Numbered from the stretch's first letter, positions 1 to 9,066 are shown. The stretch is DNA of 64,000 nt from Vicinamibacterales bacterium (GCA_035699745.1 DASSPH010000013.1:1-64000), one strand, 5' to 3'. Made by a program: numbers and translations. The notes: a model not told the origin generated them from the sequence alone.

Positions 1-81
1 GGCGCGTCCGCGGCGACTCCGGAGTCCTCGTCGGACGAGACACCGGCGTCCGGCGACGGCGGCGACGACCCGGCCGAGTAG
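1..81 (+). CDS. C-terminal tail of an upstream gene (partial)
   Basis: An open frame enters from the left edge and ends at a TAG at 79-81. The visible 26 residues are rich in Ser, Asp, Glu, Pro and Gly and look like a disordered acidic tail. Nothing identifies the protein. It lies 27 bp upstream of the antiporter start on the same strand, so the two may be co-transcribed. The call rests only on the open frame and the spacing, and it could be spurious in DNA this GC-rich. Confidence 0.35.
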   Translation, partial: GASAATPESSSDETPASGDGGDDPAE

Positions 82-108
82 CGTCTCGGCGCCGGGCGGC
101 GCCGCACC

Positions 109-1644
109 ATGGGCGAACTCGAACAGCTGCTCGCGCTCTTCCTCGCCGCGGTGCTCCTGGCCGCCGGGGCGCGTCGGGTCGGCGCGCCCTACCCGGTCTT
201 CCTCGCGGTCGGCGGCGCGCTGCTGGCCTTCGTGCCCGGCGTCCCGGCGTTCTCGGTTCCGCCCGAGCTGGCCCTGGCGCTGTTCATCGCCCCGATCCTG
301 CTCGACGCCGCCTACGACGCGTCGCCGCGCGACCTGCGCGACAACTGGCTGCCGCTGACCAGCCTGGTCGTCTTCGCCGTCGGCCTGACGACGGCGGCTG
401 TCGCCTGGGTGGTGCGGGCGCTGATGCCCGAGGTCGGCTGGGCGCCGGCCATCGTGCTCGGCGCGGTGGTGGCGCCCCCCGATGCCGCCGCGGCGACCGC
501 CGTGCTGCGGCAACTCCATCCGCCGCGTCGCATCCTCACCATCCTCGAGGGCGAGAGCCTGCTGAACGACGCCAGCGCGCTGCTGATCTACCGCCTCGCG
601 GTGGGCGCGGCGATCGCCAACGACTTCTCCGTCACCGCCGTCGCGCCCGCCTTCCTGCTCGCCGTCGTCGGCAGCATCGCCGTCGGCCCAGCGCTGGCGT
701 GGATGTTCCTGAAGGTGATCCATCGCGTGCAGCACGTGCCGACGGCGATCATCCTGCAATTCGCCACGACGTTCGGCGTGTGGATTCTCGCCGACCGCGT
801 CGGGCTCTCGGGCGTGCTGACGATGGTGTGCTACGCGATCACGGTGGCGCGGACGGCGCCGGAGCAGACGCCGGCGCGGATCCGGATCCCGTCGTACGCG
901 GTGTGGGAGACCGCGGTCTTCGTCCTGAACATCCTCGCCTTCATCTTCATCGGCCTGCAGATCAGGCCCATCTTCGATCGCATCGAGCCCGGGGCCCGCG
1001 GCGGCTATTTCGCCGTCGGCGCTGCGGTGCTGATCACGGTGATCCTCGTCCGCGTCGCCTGGCACATGTGCTTCAACGCGGTGATCCGCTGGCGCGATCG
1101 GCGCGTCGGCTTCAACCCGCCGCGGCCGATGCTGCGGGCGACGGTCGGCAGCGGCCTGGTGATCTCGTGGGCCGGCATGCGCGGCATCGTGACGCTTGCC
1201 GCCGCGCTGGCGCTGCCGGCGCAGTTCCCCTATCGCGATCTGATCGTCTTCACCGGGTTCGTCGTCGTGCTCGGCACGCTGACGATCCAGGGGTTGACGC
1301 TGAAGCCGCTGCTGCGCGCGCTCGAGCTGCGGGACGGCGATCCCGTCGCGCGCGAGGTGAACCTGGCGCGCGAGCGCGCGCTGCGCGCGGGGCTCGACAG
1401 CTTCGCGGACCAGCAGTCGACCGTCGCCGACGCGGTGCGGGAGGAATTCGTCACCCACCTCGCCGCCGACGCCGCGCCTGGCGCCGCCAGACGATCGGCG
1501 CACACCGGCATCCATCGCGGCGCGATCGCCGCCGCCCGCCGCGCCGTCCTCGCGATGCGCGAGAGCGACGAGATCGGCGACGACGCGTTCCATCAGGTGG
1601 AGGAGGAGCTGGACTGGCTGGAGATGGCGGGGGGCAGCGAGTGA
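109..1644 (+). CDS. CPA1-family Na+/H+ antiporter
   Basis: A 511-residue inner-membrane cation/proton antiporter. About twelve hydrophobic segments fill residues 1-420. The CPA1 core is visible as GAVVAPPDAAAATAVL (about residues 119-134), with the ion-binding Asp in the APPD context, followed by EGESLLNDASALLIYR (about 147-162). The C-terminal 90 residues are a charged cytoplasmic tail with helical character. Length and motif order fit NhaP/NHE-like exchangers, which export Na+ or K+ in exchange for protons. The ATG at 109 starts directly before the first hydrophobic segment. Cation specificity cannot be told from sequence. Confidence 0.93.
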   Translation: MGELEQLLALFLAAVLLAAGARRVGAPYPVFLAVGGALLAFVPGVPAFSVPPELALALFIAPILLDAAYDASPRDLRDNWLPLTSLVVFAVGLTTAAVAWVVRALMPEVGWAPAIVLGAVVAPPDAAAATAVLRQLHPPRRILTILEGESLLNDASALLIYRLAVGAAIANDFSVTAVAPAFLLAVVGSIAVGPALAWMFLKVIHRVQHVPTAIILQFATTFGVWILADRVGLSGVLTMVCYAITVARTAPEQTPARIRIPSYAVWETAVFVLNILAFIFIGLQIRPIFDRIEPGARGGYFAVGAAVLITVILVRVAWHMCFNAVIRWRDRRVGFNPPRPMLRATVGSGLVISWAGMRGIVTLAAALALPAQFPYRDLIVFTGFVVVLGTLTIQGLTLKPLLRALELRDGDPVAREVNLARERALRAGLDSFADQQSTVADAVREEFVTHLAADAAPGAARRSAHTGIHRGAIAAARRAVLAMRESDEIGDDAFHQVEEELDWLEMAGGSE

Positions 1645-1849
1645 CGGCGCCGGTGGAACACGTCCATCGGAATGCGGTCGGTCGTGCAGACCCGCCCGAT
1701 CAGGTCGTGCAGCCGCGGGTCGCAGGCCGCGAGACCCTCGGGCGTGCATCGCCGGATCGACGCCGCGGATGCCGTTCGTCATCGCGTGCGCGAGCGGTTG
1801 GCGTGGTAATCGCGATCGGCCTGGACGACCGGCTCGCCGGCATGCGCCG

Positions 1850-4117
1850 TTACCGTAACAGATCGAACAGCCGCGAGAACTTCACCACCAGCGAGCGATC
1901 CGTCCGCTGCGGACGATCGAACAGGTCGTAGAGCCCCCGCGTGTCGGTGTAGACGACGAAGAGCCCGGTGTTCGCGGCCTGGAGCCAGCCGAAGCGCAGG
2001 TTCATCGACCACTGATCCGCGCGATCGTTGTACTGAACCAGTCCCTGCAGGAAGGTGTGCGTCGTGAACGAATACGAGATGCGGGTCCGCAGCAGGTTGG
2101 TGTCGAACGAGCCCCACGGCAGATTGACGTCGTTGCGCTGATAGGCCACTTCCGCGGTGAGCGCCTCGCCGGCGCGGACGCGCAGCGTCGGCACGAACGT
2201 CACGCGGTCGCCGCCGAAAAAGCCGCCGATCCGCGACTCGGCGTGGAGGCTGACCGGCGCTCCCTGGTTGGTCATGAACACCAGCTGCGCTTCCTTGCTC
2301 TTGTACGAGCCGGCCGGCACGAAGATGCCCGGATAGATCTCGAACGGCCGCCGCAGCCCCTCTTCGACGACGTTCATGCCGGTGTGCACTTCGTAGCTGT
2401 TCCTGAACTGCCAGTGGTTGTCGATGTGGATCTGCATGCTCTCGAGCAGCCCGTCGTCGATGCCATAGAACGCGCGATAGCTGCTGTGCGGGCGCAGCTC
2501 CTGCAGCTTCCAGATGCGCGGGCGCCAGCGGGTGAGGATGCGCGCGTCGGGCTTGCGGTAGCCGCGCCGCGTGTAGAACCCGACCTCCGGGTTGAACCGT
2601 GCGCCGATCTCCTGGTAGCCGAGCTCGAGATCGAAGCGCGGCACGCTGGTCCGCGAGCGGACGTTGAAGGCGGTGTCGCCGGCGTCGACGCCGTAGGTCG
2701 ACGACTTCGCGACGAAGCTGGAGACGACCGTGTGCTGCCGCAGGCCGGCTTTGCCGTCGACCGCATACGTGCGGTTGTAGTCGTGGTCGCGCGCGAACCG
2801 GCCGACGCCGACGCGGCTCGTCACCAGCGCGCCGATGGACGATCGGTTGGGCAGATCGCGGCTGACCCGCGCCACGGTGAAATTGCTGCCGGACAAGCGG
2901 TCGTGCGGCGCGCCGGGCGGGACGTTCAGCAGCGCCACGTCGTCGGTCTGCATGGTGAGGAGGCCGACGTTGTACTTGCCGGCTTTGCCCGACAGCCGGC
3001 CGCCGCCGTTGATGGCGATTTGCTCGCCGGAGGGGCCGATGCCGATGCGCCGGCTGAAGAACAGATCGATCTCGCCGGGGTTGCCGACGGTGAAGAACCC
3101 GGCGTTCTCGAGGAAGAACGGGCGCTTCTCGGGGAAGAACAGGTCGAACCGATCGAGGTTCACCTGCTGATCGTCGATCTCGACCTGGGCGAAGTCGGTG
3201 TTGACCGTGAGATCGAGCACCAGGCTCGGCGTGACGCTGTACTTCAGGTCCATCCCGGCGTCGGGATCGAACGTCGCGTCCACCGGCCGGACGCCCGACG
3301 CGAGCGCCTGACCGAGCACGAACGGCGTGAGCTTGAGGTTGCGCAGCGCCGGCGCTTCCAGCCCGGTCAGCACGCCGGCCAGCGAGAGCCGATAGAGGTT
3401 GTACTGGCGCGGCACCGGCGCCCAGTAGCTGCGCTCATTGCGGCGGCGGATGTTGCGCTGGAAATTGACGCCCCACGTCTGCGGCGCCCCGGAGGGAAAG
3501 CGCAGCGTCCGGAACGGGATCGCGAACTCCGCCGACCAGCCGATCTCGGAGATGCGCGAGCGGACCTCCCACGCGCCGTCCCAGTTGACGTTGAACCCGC
3601 TCCCGGCGCCTCCCTGCTGCCGCTGGCCGCCGGCAAGCCCGGCGCCTCCCTGCCCTTCGTTCGTGACCTGTCCGTCGTACTCGATGCCGGCGGGATTGGT
3701 CCCGAACACGAAGCCGTTCAGCCGATCGCGATAGGTATCGAAGATGATCTGAAAGCTGTCGGTCTGATCGAGCGCGGCGTCGCGCCTGGCGTCCGAGACG
3801 ATGATGCCGCCCGGCTCGCGGTCGTAGCAGATCACGCCGACGTAGATCGTCGACGCCGTGTAGACGATGCGGACGTCGGTCCGTTCGGTGGAGGGACGTC
3901 CCTCATCGGGCTGTTCCTGCGCGAAGCCGCTCGCCGGCGCCGCGGCGCTCCATGCCGGATCGCCGGCGACCTCGCCGTCGATCGTCGGCGGCTGCTGGAC
4001 GCGCACCGCGGTGAGGGTTGGCTGGGCGCCGGCCGCGCCCGGCAGGGCGGCGGCGAACAGAAGGATGGCGAGCCTGTGCGGCCGGATCGGCAAACGCATC
4101 ATGCGCTGCGCGATCAT
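1850..4117 (-). CDS. DUF5916-type outer-membrane protein with CBM9-like N-terminal domain
   Basis: A 755-residue exported protein. A signal peptide covers roughly residues 1-31 (cleavage near GAAGA-QP). A CBM9-like beta-sandwich follows (about 40-230), beginning with the typical PPTIDGEVAGDPAWSAA segment. The remainder is a long alternating-strand region matching the DUF5916 beta-barrel family of Bacteroidota and Acidobacteriota. Members are assumed to sit in the outer membrane with a ligand-binding N-terminal domain; no enzymatic role is established. In-frame Met codons at residues 6 and 7 are alternative starts. It is monocistronic as far as I can see, 45 bp from the next minus-strand gene. 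The long frame on the opposite strand is a GC-rich shadow. Confidence 0.88.
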   Translation of the reverse strand: MIAQRMMRLPIRPHRLAILLFAAALPGAAGAQPTLTAVRVQQPPTIDGEVAGDPAWSAAAPASGFAQEQPDEGRPSTERTDVRIVYTASTIYVGVICYDREPGGIIVSDARRDAALDQTDSFQIIFDTYRDRLNGFVFGTNPAGIEYDGQVTNEGQGGAGLAGGQRQQGGAGSGFNVNWDGAWEVRSRISEIGWSAEFAIPFRTLRFPSGAPQTWGVNFQRNIRRRNERSYWAPVPRQYNLYRLSLAGVLTGLEAPALRNLKLTPFVLGQALASGVRPVDATFDPDAGMDLKYSVTPSLVLDLTVNTDFAQVEIDDQQVNLDRFDLFFPEKRPFFLENAGFFTVGNPGEIDLFFSRRIGIGPSGEQIAINGGGRLSGKAGKYNVGLLTMQTDDVALLNVPPGAPHDRLSGSNFTVARVSRDLPNRSSIGALVTSRVGVGRFARDHDYNRTYAVDGKAGLRQHTVVSSFVAKSSTYGVDAGDTAFNVRSRTSVPRFDLELGYQEIGARFNPEVGFYTRRGYRKPDARILTRWRPRIWKLQELRPHSSYRAFYGIDDGLLESMQIHIDNHWQFRNSYEVHTGMNVVEEGLRRPFEIYPGIFVPAGSYKSKEAQLVFMTNQGAPVSLHAESRIGGFFGGDRVTFVPTLRVRAGEALTAEVAYQRNDVNLPWGSFDTNLLRTRISYSFTTHTFLQGLVQYNDRADQWSMNLRFGWLQAANTGLFVVYTDTRGLYDLFDRPQRTDRSLVVKFSRLFDLLR

Positions 4118-4162
4118 ACGTCAAGCGCCGCATCGCTCACCGCCGCCGACGCGCGAACGACG

Positions 4163-5683
4163 TCACACCTGCTGAAAGGCGGCGAACGCATCCACCAGGC
4201 CGGCGCCGGTGGCGCCGTCGAGACCGCGGCTGGCCTTCAATCCTGCGCCCCTGGGATCGCTCGCGGGATTCGCGTTGCCCGTCGCGACGTCGCGCGCGGT
4301 GCGCTTCAGCACCGCCTTCACGTCGCCGGGGGTGAGCCCCGGGTTCTTCTCCAGCAGCAGCGCGCAGACCGCGGCGAGCTGCGGCGCCGCCGCCGAGGTG
4401 CCGCTGAACACCCCCCACCCATCGGTCCTGGTCGTGCCGTCGTGCGCCCCCTCCTCCCGGTCGATGTCGCACCCGGGCGGGATCGGCAGCATGATGTAGT
4501 CCGCATACGGCAGCAGCCCGACGAGGCCGCAGAAATCCGGCACGTTGCGCCCGGAGTAGATGCGGCTCTTGAACCCGGACGCGTAGTCGGACGCGCGCAT
4601 CCGCCCGCCCTGATCGACGAACACGCCGCCGGCCGAGATCACTTCCGCCATCTGTCCGGGGAACGAGTAGTGCCCGTTGCCCGCGGCGAAGACGACGACG
4701 ATGCCTGAGGCGACGGCGGCCTGGATCTCGGCTTCGAGCGCGACGAGGCTGTTCGGCAGCGACGTCATCGGCGCGCCGGTGCCCGGGTCGCGCAGGTCGT
4801 AGCCGAGACTCACCGAGATGACGTGCGGATCGTGCCGCAGCGCTTCCTGGAAGCCTTCCAGCAGCGTCGCCCCGGCGTAGGGATTCTCGTCGTTGTCCAC
4901 CTTGATGCCGATGAACGTGGCGCCGGGCGCGATGGCGAAGATGTTGGCCGACTCGCCGGTGCCGTGCCCGTTGGCATCGGTGGCGCGATTGGTCGCGCCG
5001 GGCGCCAGCGTGACGGTGGAGGTGTAGCTGTGCGTGGCGAAGAACGGATGGCTGTGCGCGAAGCCGCTGTCGACCATCGCGATCCGCACGCCCCGGCCGG
5101 TGCGTCCCTCCTGATGGATCGGCGCGGCGTTGATCAGCCGCGCGACGTCCGCGGGGACGTTCAGGTGATAGCGGTTCCGCGCCGGCGGCGTGGCCGACGG
5201 CACGCCGGCCGCCCGGGACGGCGACGAGCGCGGCTGACGCTTCGCGAAATGAATGTGCGGCCACTGAATGTAGGCGTCGTCGATCATCGCCGCTACGGCG
5301 GGATCGGGGTTCCACGGCGCGCCGTCCGGCGGAAAGTAGAACGCCTGGAACTGCGCCGGCGCCGCGGCCGGCAGGCGGAACGGCGCGAGCGCGGTGCCGA
5401 ACAGCGTCTCGTACTCCCGGCGCGTGCAGCGGACGGAGGCGGTGAGCCGGCCGCGGATGCTGGTCTCGAGGCCGCGCCGGTGCAGTTCGAGCAGCGCGCG
5501 ATCCATGTCGATCGGATCCGGCGCGAGCGACAGCACGCTGCGCGTCGAGATGCGCGCATCCAGCTTGGTCGGCCCGAGGCCGTCCTTGGGACGGCGGAAC
5601 GTGACGGCGACGCGCAGCGCATCGGAAGGGCGCGACGTCGCCGCGCCGCGCAGCGTGCGCTGCGCGTTCTCGAGTGCCTTCAT
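4163..5683 (-). CDS. S8 subtilisin-family serine peptidase with N-terminal prodomain
   Basis: A 506-residue peptidase with a complete triad: Asp205 in IAMVDSGF, His240 in NGHGTGESANI and Ser430 in FSGTSAAAPQLA. Residues 1-150 form a prodomain-like region containing TRREYETLFGTALAPF, reminiscent of the autoinhibitory prodomains of S53/S8 enzymes. I see no classical signal peptide at this start. The ATG at 5683 overlaps the stop of the upstream small gene in an ATGA, so translation is coupled. The open frame extends further upstream, but that extension is Arg/Ala-rich read-through and the coupled start is preferred. Several Cys residues sit between the His and Ser blocks. Substrate is unknown. 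Confidence 0.9.
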   Translation of the reverse strand: MKALENAQRTLRGAATSRPSDALRVAVTFRRPKDGLGPTKLDARISTRSVLSLAPDPIDMDRALLELHRRGLETSIRGRLTASVRCTRREYETLFGTALAPFRLPAAAPAQFQAFYFPPDGAPWNPDPAVAAMIDDAYIQWPHIHFAKRQPRSSPSRAAGVPSATPPARNRYHLNVPADVARLINAAPIHQEGRTGRGVRIAMVDSGFAHSHPFFATHSYTSTVTLAPGATNRATDANGHGTGESANIFAIAPGATFIGIKVDNDENPYAGATLLEGFQEALRHDPHVISVSLGYDLRDPGTGAPMTSLPNSLVALEAEIQAAVASGIVVVFAAGNGHYSFPGQMAEVISAGGVFVDQGGRMRASDYASGFKSRIYSGRNVPDFCGLVGLLPYADYIMLPIPPGCDIDREEGAHDGTTRTDGWGVFSGTSAAAPQLAAVCALLLEKNPGLTPGDVKAVLKRTARDVATGNANPASDPRGAGLKASRGLDGATGAGLVDAFAAFQQV

Positions 5684-5997
5684 TTCGATCCTCGCCTGGA
5701 GATCACGATGTGAGCCGGCGCGACGCTGATGCTCTCGACGTACTCGGCGAGCGGCGGCGGCACCGCGAGCGCGCGCGACGCGAGCGCGGACGCCGCATCG
5801 GGCGGCGGCGCGGCGTCGCCGAACGCGGCGGCGAACGTCCGCCGAGTAGCGCGCGCCGACACCGACGCCTGGCCGGTGCCGGTCACTTCGAAGCCGAGGG
5901 TGCGGAGCGCCGCGGTGAGATCCGCGATGCCGCGCGGGTTCCTCGCGCCGGTGCGGACCAGCATCTGCAGTCGAACGGAATCTGACGAAGAAGGCAT
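5680..5997 (-). CDS. Small prodomain-like protein coupled to the S8 peptidase
   Basis: A 105-residue protein ending in the ATGA that starts the S8 peptidase. Its pattern LGFEVTGTGQASVSARATR followed by RTFAAAFGDA resembles the segment LTASVRCTRREYETLFGTAL in the peptidase's own prodomain. Both look like the ferredoxin-like fold of subtilase/kumamolisin propeptides, in which a sequence LGF/RGL-(9-12)-SV leads into a helix with a TF or LFG motif. The inferred role is a trans-acting chaperone or inhibitor of the neighbouring protease. No signal peptide is seen. This assignment comes from reading the pattern, not from a database match. Confidence 0.6.
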   Translation of the reverse strand: MPSSSDSVRLQMLVRTGARNPRGIADLTAALRTLGFEVTGTGQASVSARATRRTFAAAFGDAAPPPDAASALASRALAVPPPLAEYVESISVAPAHIVISRRGSK

Positions 5998-6016
5998 CGA
6001 AAAAGTTACGCGTCCC

Positions 6017-6025
6017 TGTTATACT
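6017..6025 (+). promoter_or_regulatory. Extended -10 promoter element for the response regulator
   Basis: TGTTATACT at 6017-6025 matches an extended -10 (TG-N-TATAAT). It lies in the 101-bp divergent gap between the small prodomain gene (start 5997, minus) and the response regulator (start 6099, plus). No convincing -35 is present, as expected for extended -10 promoters. Transcription would begin near 6032, giving a leader of about 67 nt. Confidence 0.35.
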
Positions 6026-6098
6026 GGATGCCGTTTCCAGCAAAACCCTACTGTTGCTCTTCGGTGGCGCCGGGCGTCTTCCGGAAAGGGTGTCACAC

Positions 6099-6518
6099 GT
6101 GTCTACGCGACCCAGAATTCTGCTCGTGGAGGATCACGCCGACACACGGGAAATGTATTCCCATGCGCTGACTCACGCCGGGTTCGAGGTGTCGACGGCC
6201 GTCGACGTGGACGCCGGCTACGAGCTCGCCACGTCGCTGCGTCCGTCGATCGTCGTCACCGATTACCGCCTGCGCGGCGGGTCGGGCGCGGACCTCTGCA
6301 GCCGTTTGAAGCGCAACCGCCGGACCTCGGCCATTCCCACGCTCATAGTGACCGCATCATCGCAGCCGCGCGATCTGGAGCACGCGCTGAAGCTGGGCTG
6401 CACGGCCGTGCGACTGAAGCCGTATCTGCCCGACGAGATGGAGCGGGACATCCGCGCGCTCATCGCCGGCGCGCGCGTGGCGCACTGGCCGCCGGAATAC
6501 GGCGCGCGTCCGAGCTGA
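6099..6518 (+). CDS. Single-domain response regulator
   Basis: A CheY-like receiver protein of 139 residues. It has the acidic pocket in LLVEDHAD, the phospho-acceptor Asp55 in VVTDYRL, a Thr/Ser switch in LIVTASS and the conserved Lys in RLKPY. There is no output domain, so it probably signals by protein contact. I chose the GTG at 6099 because a strong GGAAAGGG (6083-6090) sits 8 nt upstream. In-frame GTG at 6090 and ATG at 6054 are worse placed. No histidine kinase is adjacent. Confidence 0.85.
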   Translation: MSTRPRILLVEDHADTREMYSHALTHAGFEVSTAVDVDAGYELATSLRPSIVVTDYRLRGGSGADLCSRLKRNRRTSAIPTLIVTASSQPRDLEHALKLGCTAVRLKPYLPDEMERDIRALIAGARVAHWPPEYGARPS

Positions 6519-6524
6519 TCGCCG

Positions 6525-6791
6525 TCAGGGCTGGCGCATCGACTTGCCCGTCGCCAGCAGCAGGTGCAGCGCGTCGGCGGCGCGCTTCAGCGCCTTGCCC
6601 GCGCCGCGCGCCGACACCAGGTCGTTTTCCTCCAGCGCCTCGTTCAAGACGCTGACGCAGCGTTCGATTTCCGCGGAGTACTCCGCCGCCTCGGCGCGCA
6701 GCGCCGGCGTCAGCGCGCGCAAGTCGGTCGTGCGGCGTCCGCCGCGCTGCACGTGCCGCCGTTCCTGTCCGTGGCGCCGCTCATCGGACAT
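6525..6791 (-). CDS. Small hypothetical protein with basic N-terminus and helical domain
   Basis: 88 residues. The first 20 are rich in Arg, His and Gly (ERRHVQRGGRRTTDLR) and the rest forms two amphipathic helices with regular Leu/Ala spacing. I recognise no family. It sits 12 bp downstream of the next minus-strand small gene and converges with the response regulator (6-bp gap). The basic head suggests a nucleic acid or partner contact, but that is speculation. It could be a chance frame, although its codon pattern and tight packing look real. Confidence 0.6.
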   Translation of the reverse strand: MSDERRHGQERRHVQRGGRRTTDLRALTPALRAEAAEYSAEIERCVSVLNEALEENDLVSARGAGKALKRAADALHLLLATGKSMRQP

Positions 6792-6803
6792 GCTGGCTCC
6801 GCG

Positions 6804-7013
6804 TCACTCGCGGCCGAACGGGCCGGCCCACCCGTCCACGTTGAAGCGGATCCGCAGTTCTTCCCACCGCTGCTCGGCTGTCTCGGAGTTGGGAAACCGC
6901 TCGACGCGCTCGTCGGCGCCCGGTTCCTGGATGAACAGATCGCAGGATCCGTTGTCGCGCGGGCGCAGCTCACACCGCAGGAACTGATCCCCTTTCCTGA
7001 AGAAATAGAACAT
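6804..7013 (-). CDS. Small hypothetical protein, 69 residues
   Basis: A 69-residue protein starting MFYFFRKGDQFLRCELRP, with an alternating beta pattern followed by a short helix around AEQRWEELRIRF. Its composition is unlike the Arg/Ala-rich spurious frames of this genome, which supports a real gene. No family is recognised. It is followed after 12 bp by the 88-residue gene on the same strand, so the two are probably co-transcribed. Confidence 0.6.
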   Translation of the reverse strand: MFYFFRKGDQFLRCELRPRDNGSCDLFIQEPGADERVERFPNSETAEQRWEELRIRFNVDGWAGPFGRE

Positions 7014-7062
7014 CGCTACCTCACTATCTCATAGGTAGGCGGATGCCCGGGACCGGCGGGAA

Positions 7063-7707
7063 TCAGTCGAAACGCACCAGACCGCGGCGCGTCGCGACGC
7101 GGATGGCTTCAGTCCGGCTCGTCACCTGCAGCTTGTCGAACAGGTGCGCCAGATGGCTCTTGACGGTGCGTTCGGAAATGGCGAGCGCGGTCGCGATCTC
7201 CTTGTTGCTGTGGCCGTTGGCGAGAAGGCGGAGCGCTGCGAGCTCGCGCGGCGTCAATTGCACCTGGGTGACGCGCTCGGCGAGCTTGGCCGCCGCCGCG
7301 GGCGCGAGGTAGGTCTTGCCGGCGAGCACGTCGCGGACGCACCCGACCAGCGCTTCGGCGGCGATGTCTTTCAGGATGTAGGCCTTGGCCCCCGCCTGCA
7401 GCGCCCGCGCGATGTCTTCGTCGGCGTCGTAGGTCGTGAGCACGACGACCCGCGCCTGCGGGTCGATGTCGCGGATGCGCCGCACCGCTTCGACCCCCTC
7501 CATCTCCGGCATCCGCAGGTCCATCAGGACGACGTCGGGACGCTGGGCGAGGAAGGCGTCGATGGCGTCGCGGCCGTTCGCCGCTTCGGCGACGACCTCG
7601 AGGTCCGCCTCCTGGTTGATGATGTTGGCGACGCCGGTCCTGAGCAGCGAGTGGTCGTCGACGACCAGCACGCGCGCCGGACGGGTGCCGACGTCAGCGG
7701 TCGGCAT
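7063..7707 (-). CDS. NarL/FixJ-type response regulator (LuxR HTH)
   Basis: A 214-residue transcription factor. The receiver domain (about 10-125) carries the acidic pair in VVDDHS, phospho-acceptor Asp63 in VLMDLRMP and Lys in YILKD. The C-terminal LuxR-type HTH (about 148-205) reads LTPRELAALRLLANG then SNKEIATALAISERTVKSHL. Its start overlaps the 3' end of the upstream sensor kinase by 14 bp, the usual arrangement for a cognate pair. Targets are unknown; the RND efflux operon divergent from the kinase is the obvious candidate. Confidence 0.93.
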   Translation of the reverse strand: MPTADVGTRPARVLVVDDHSLLRTGVANIINQEADLEVVAEAANGRDAIDAFLAQRPDVVLMDLRMPEMEGVEAVRRIRDIDPQARVVVLTTYDADEDIARALQAGAKAYILKDIAAEALVGCVRDVLAGKTYLAPAAAAKLAERVTQVQLTPRELAALRLLANGHSNKEIATALAISERTVKSHLAHLFDKLQVTSRTEAIRVATRRGLVRFD

Positions 7708-9007
7708 TGACCGCCTGCGGGATCGAGAAGGCGGCCGGCTGCCAGGCCAGCACGACTTCGGTGCCGGAACGCGCGGCGGTGACGAAGGTCAGCGAGGCGC
7801 CGATCCGGTCCGCGCGCTCCCGCATGCTCGTCATCCCGAACCCGGCAGACGCGCGGTCGCCGCTGATGCCGCGGCCGTCGTCGGCGATCGACAGGCGGAA
7901 GCCGACGCCGCGCACGCCGCCGGCGTGCACCTTGATGCGGCGCGCCTGCGCGTGGCGCGCCGCGTTGGTCAGCGCTTCCTGCGCGATGCCGATGATCTCG
8001 CGCTCGACGCCGGCCTCGAACTCCGGCAGCTCGTCGATCACCAGCTCGATCGGCACGTCGGCGGTGCGCTCCGCCATGTCGACCATGCGCCGCAGCGCGG
8101 TCGGCAGGTCTTCACGATGGCTCGCCGGCCCCGCCGCGCCGCTCGGCGCCGAGGGACGCAGCGCCGCGACGGATCGCCGCGCCTCGACGAGGTGGGTCCG
8201 CGCCAGATCGATCGCCGTCTCGAGGCTGCGCGTCGCCGCGGGCGGCAGACTGCCCGCCGCCGCACGCTGCGCGGCCTGCAGCTGCATCAGGATCGCCCCG
8301 AATCCCTGCGCCAGCGTGTCGTGGATGTCGCGGGCGATCCGGTTCCGCTCCTCGAGCACCGCCTGCCGCCGCGCCTCGAGCAGGCTCTGTTCGACGACGC
8401 GGCTGTAATACAGCGCGAGCGTCGCCTGCCGAGCGGTGGCGTCGAGCAGCGCGCGGCGCCAGCCGCGCTCGCAGTCGGAATCGCCGGCGCTCGACAGCGC
8501 GATCCAGCCGAGCGTCCGCGGCGCGAGCCGCAGCGGCGCCACCAGCAGCGACTCCACACCGGACGCGCGATGGAAGGCCCGCACCTCCTCCGGCAGCCGC
8601 TCGTCGTCGCCGCCGAACTGCAGCATTTCGGTCAGCGCCTCGGCCGTCGACGCGAGATGCCGGCTCATCGCCTCGCGCGGCAGATCGAGCGTGCCCCAGC
8701 CCGGACTGTCGGAAGTGTAGGTTTCCCCCCGGATGTTCGCCATCCACAGATCGCACGTGCCGGCCGCCTCGTCGCGGAGCCACACGCCGCAGGCGTACGA
8801 CTCCGAATCCTCGACCAGCCGCTTGATGAACATGCGGAAGAAGCCGCGCAGGTCGGGATGCGTGACCAGCAGGTCGAGCGCGAGCTGCACGGCGTCGCTC
8901 TGGATCGAGGCCATGCACTCGGCGCGCTGCCGATCCTCGCGGATGTTCTGAATCGCGGCGTGCAGCCGGGCGATCTCGTCTTCGCGGGATTCTGCGGAGG
9001 CGGTCAT
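7694..9007 (-). CDS. GAF-domain sensor histidine kinase (HisKA_3/NarX-like)
   Basis: A 437-residue soluble kinase. A short coiled N-terminus leads into a GAF domain (about 25-185). The HisKA_3 helix carries His229 in IARDIHDTLAQGFG. The HATPase_c domain (about 310-430) shows the N box around NAARHAQARR, G1 in DDGRGI and G2 in GFGMTSMRERA. There is no transmembrane segment, so the signal is cytoplasmic and probably sensed by the GAF domain. It is translationally coupled to the NarL-type regulator downstream and is divergent from the RND operon. Confidence 0.92.
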   Translation of the reverse strand: MTASAESREDEIARLHAAIQNIREDRQRAECMASIQSDAVQLALDLLVTHPDLRGFFRMFIKRLVEDSESYACGVWLRDEAAGTCDLWMANIRGETYTSDSPGWGTLDLPREAMSRHLASTAEALTEMLQFGGDDERLPEEVRAFHRASGVESLLVAPLRLAPRTLGWIALSSAGDSDCERGWRRALLDATARQATLALYYSRVVEQSLLEARRQAVLEERNRIARDIHDTLAQGFGAILMQLQAAQRAAAGSLPPAATRSLETAIDLARTHLVEARRSVAALRPSAPSGAAGPASHREDLPTALRRMVDMAERTADVPIELVIDELPEFEAGVEREIIGIAQEALTNAARHAQARRIKVHAGGVRGVGFRLSIADDGRGISGDRASAGFGMTSMRERADRIGASLTFVTAARSGTEVVLAWQPAAFSIPQAVNADR

Positions 9008-9066
9008 GGTGTCGAGTATGCCCGACTCCGGGCCGCCTGGCCACCGTTCGTCGGGACGAGGCCGGA

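Noticed and set aside
1645-1849. Possible minus-strand gene remnant (a stretch reading DPRLHDLIGRVCTTDRIPMD)
   Set aside because: Only about 30 residues look protein-like, there is no start and a stop lies close upstream. I cannot link it to a family, so it is not annotated.
2057-4708. Very long antisense open frames, such as this 883-codon one and others at 10916-13507, 15103-17379 and 49372-52902
   Set aside because: They lie opposite clear genes, are built mostly of Arg, Ala, Gly, Asp and Val and show no motifs. GC-rich third positions create such frames by default.
5684-6043. N-terminal extension of the S8 peptidase frame to 6043
   Set aside because: The extension overlaps the 105-residue gene in another frame and is low-complexity Arg/Ala sequence; the ATGA coupling supports the start at 5683.
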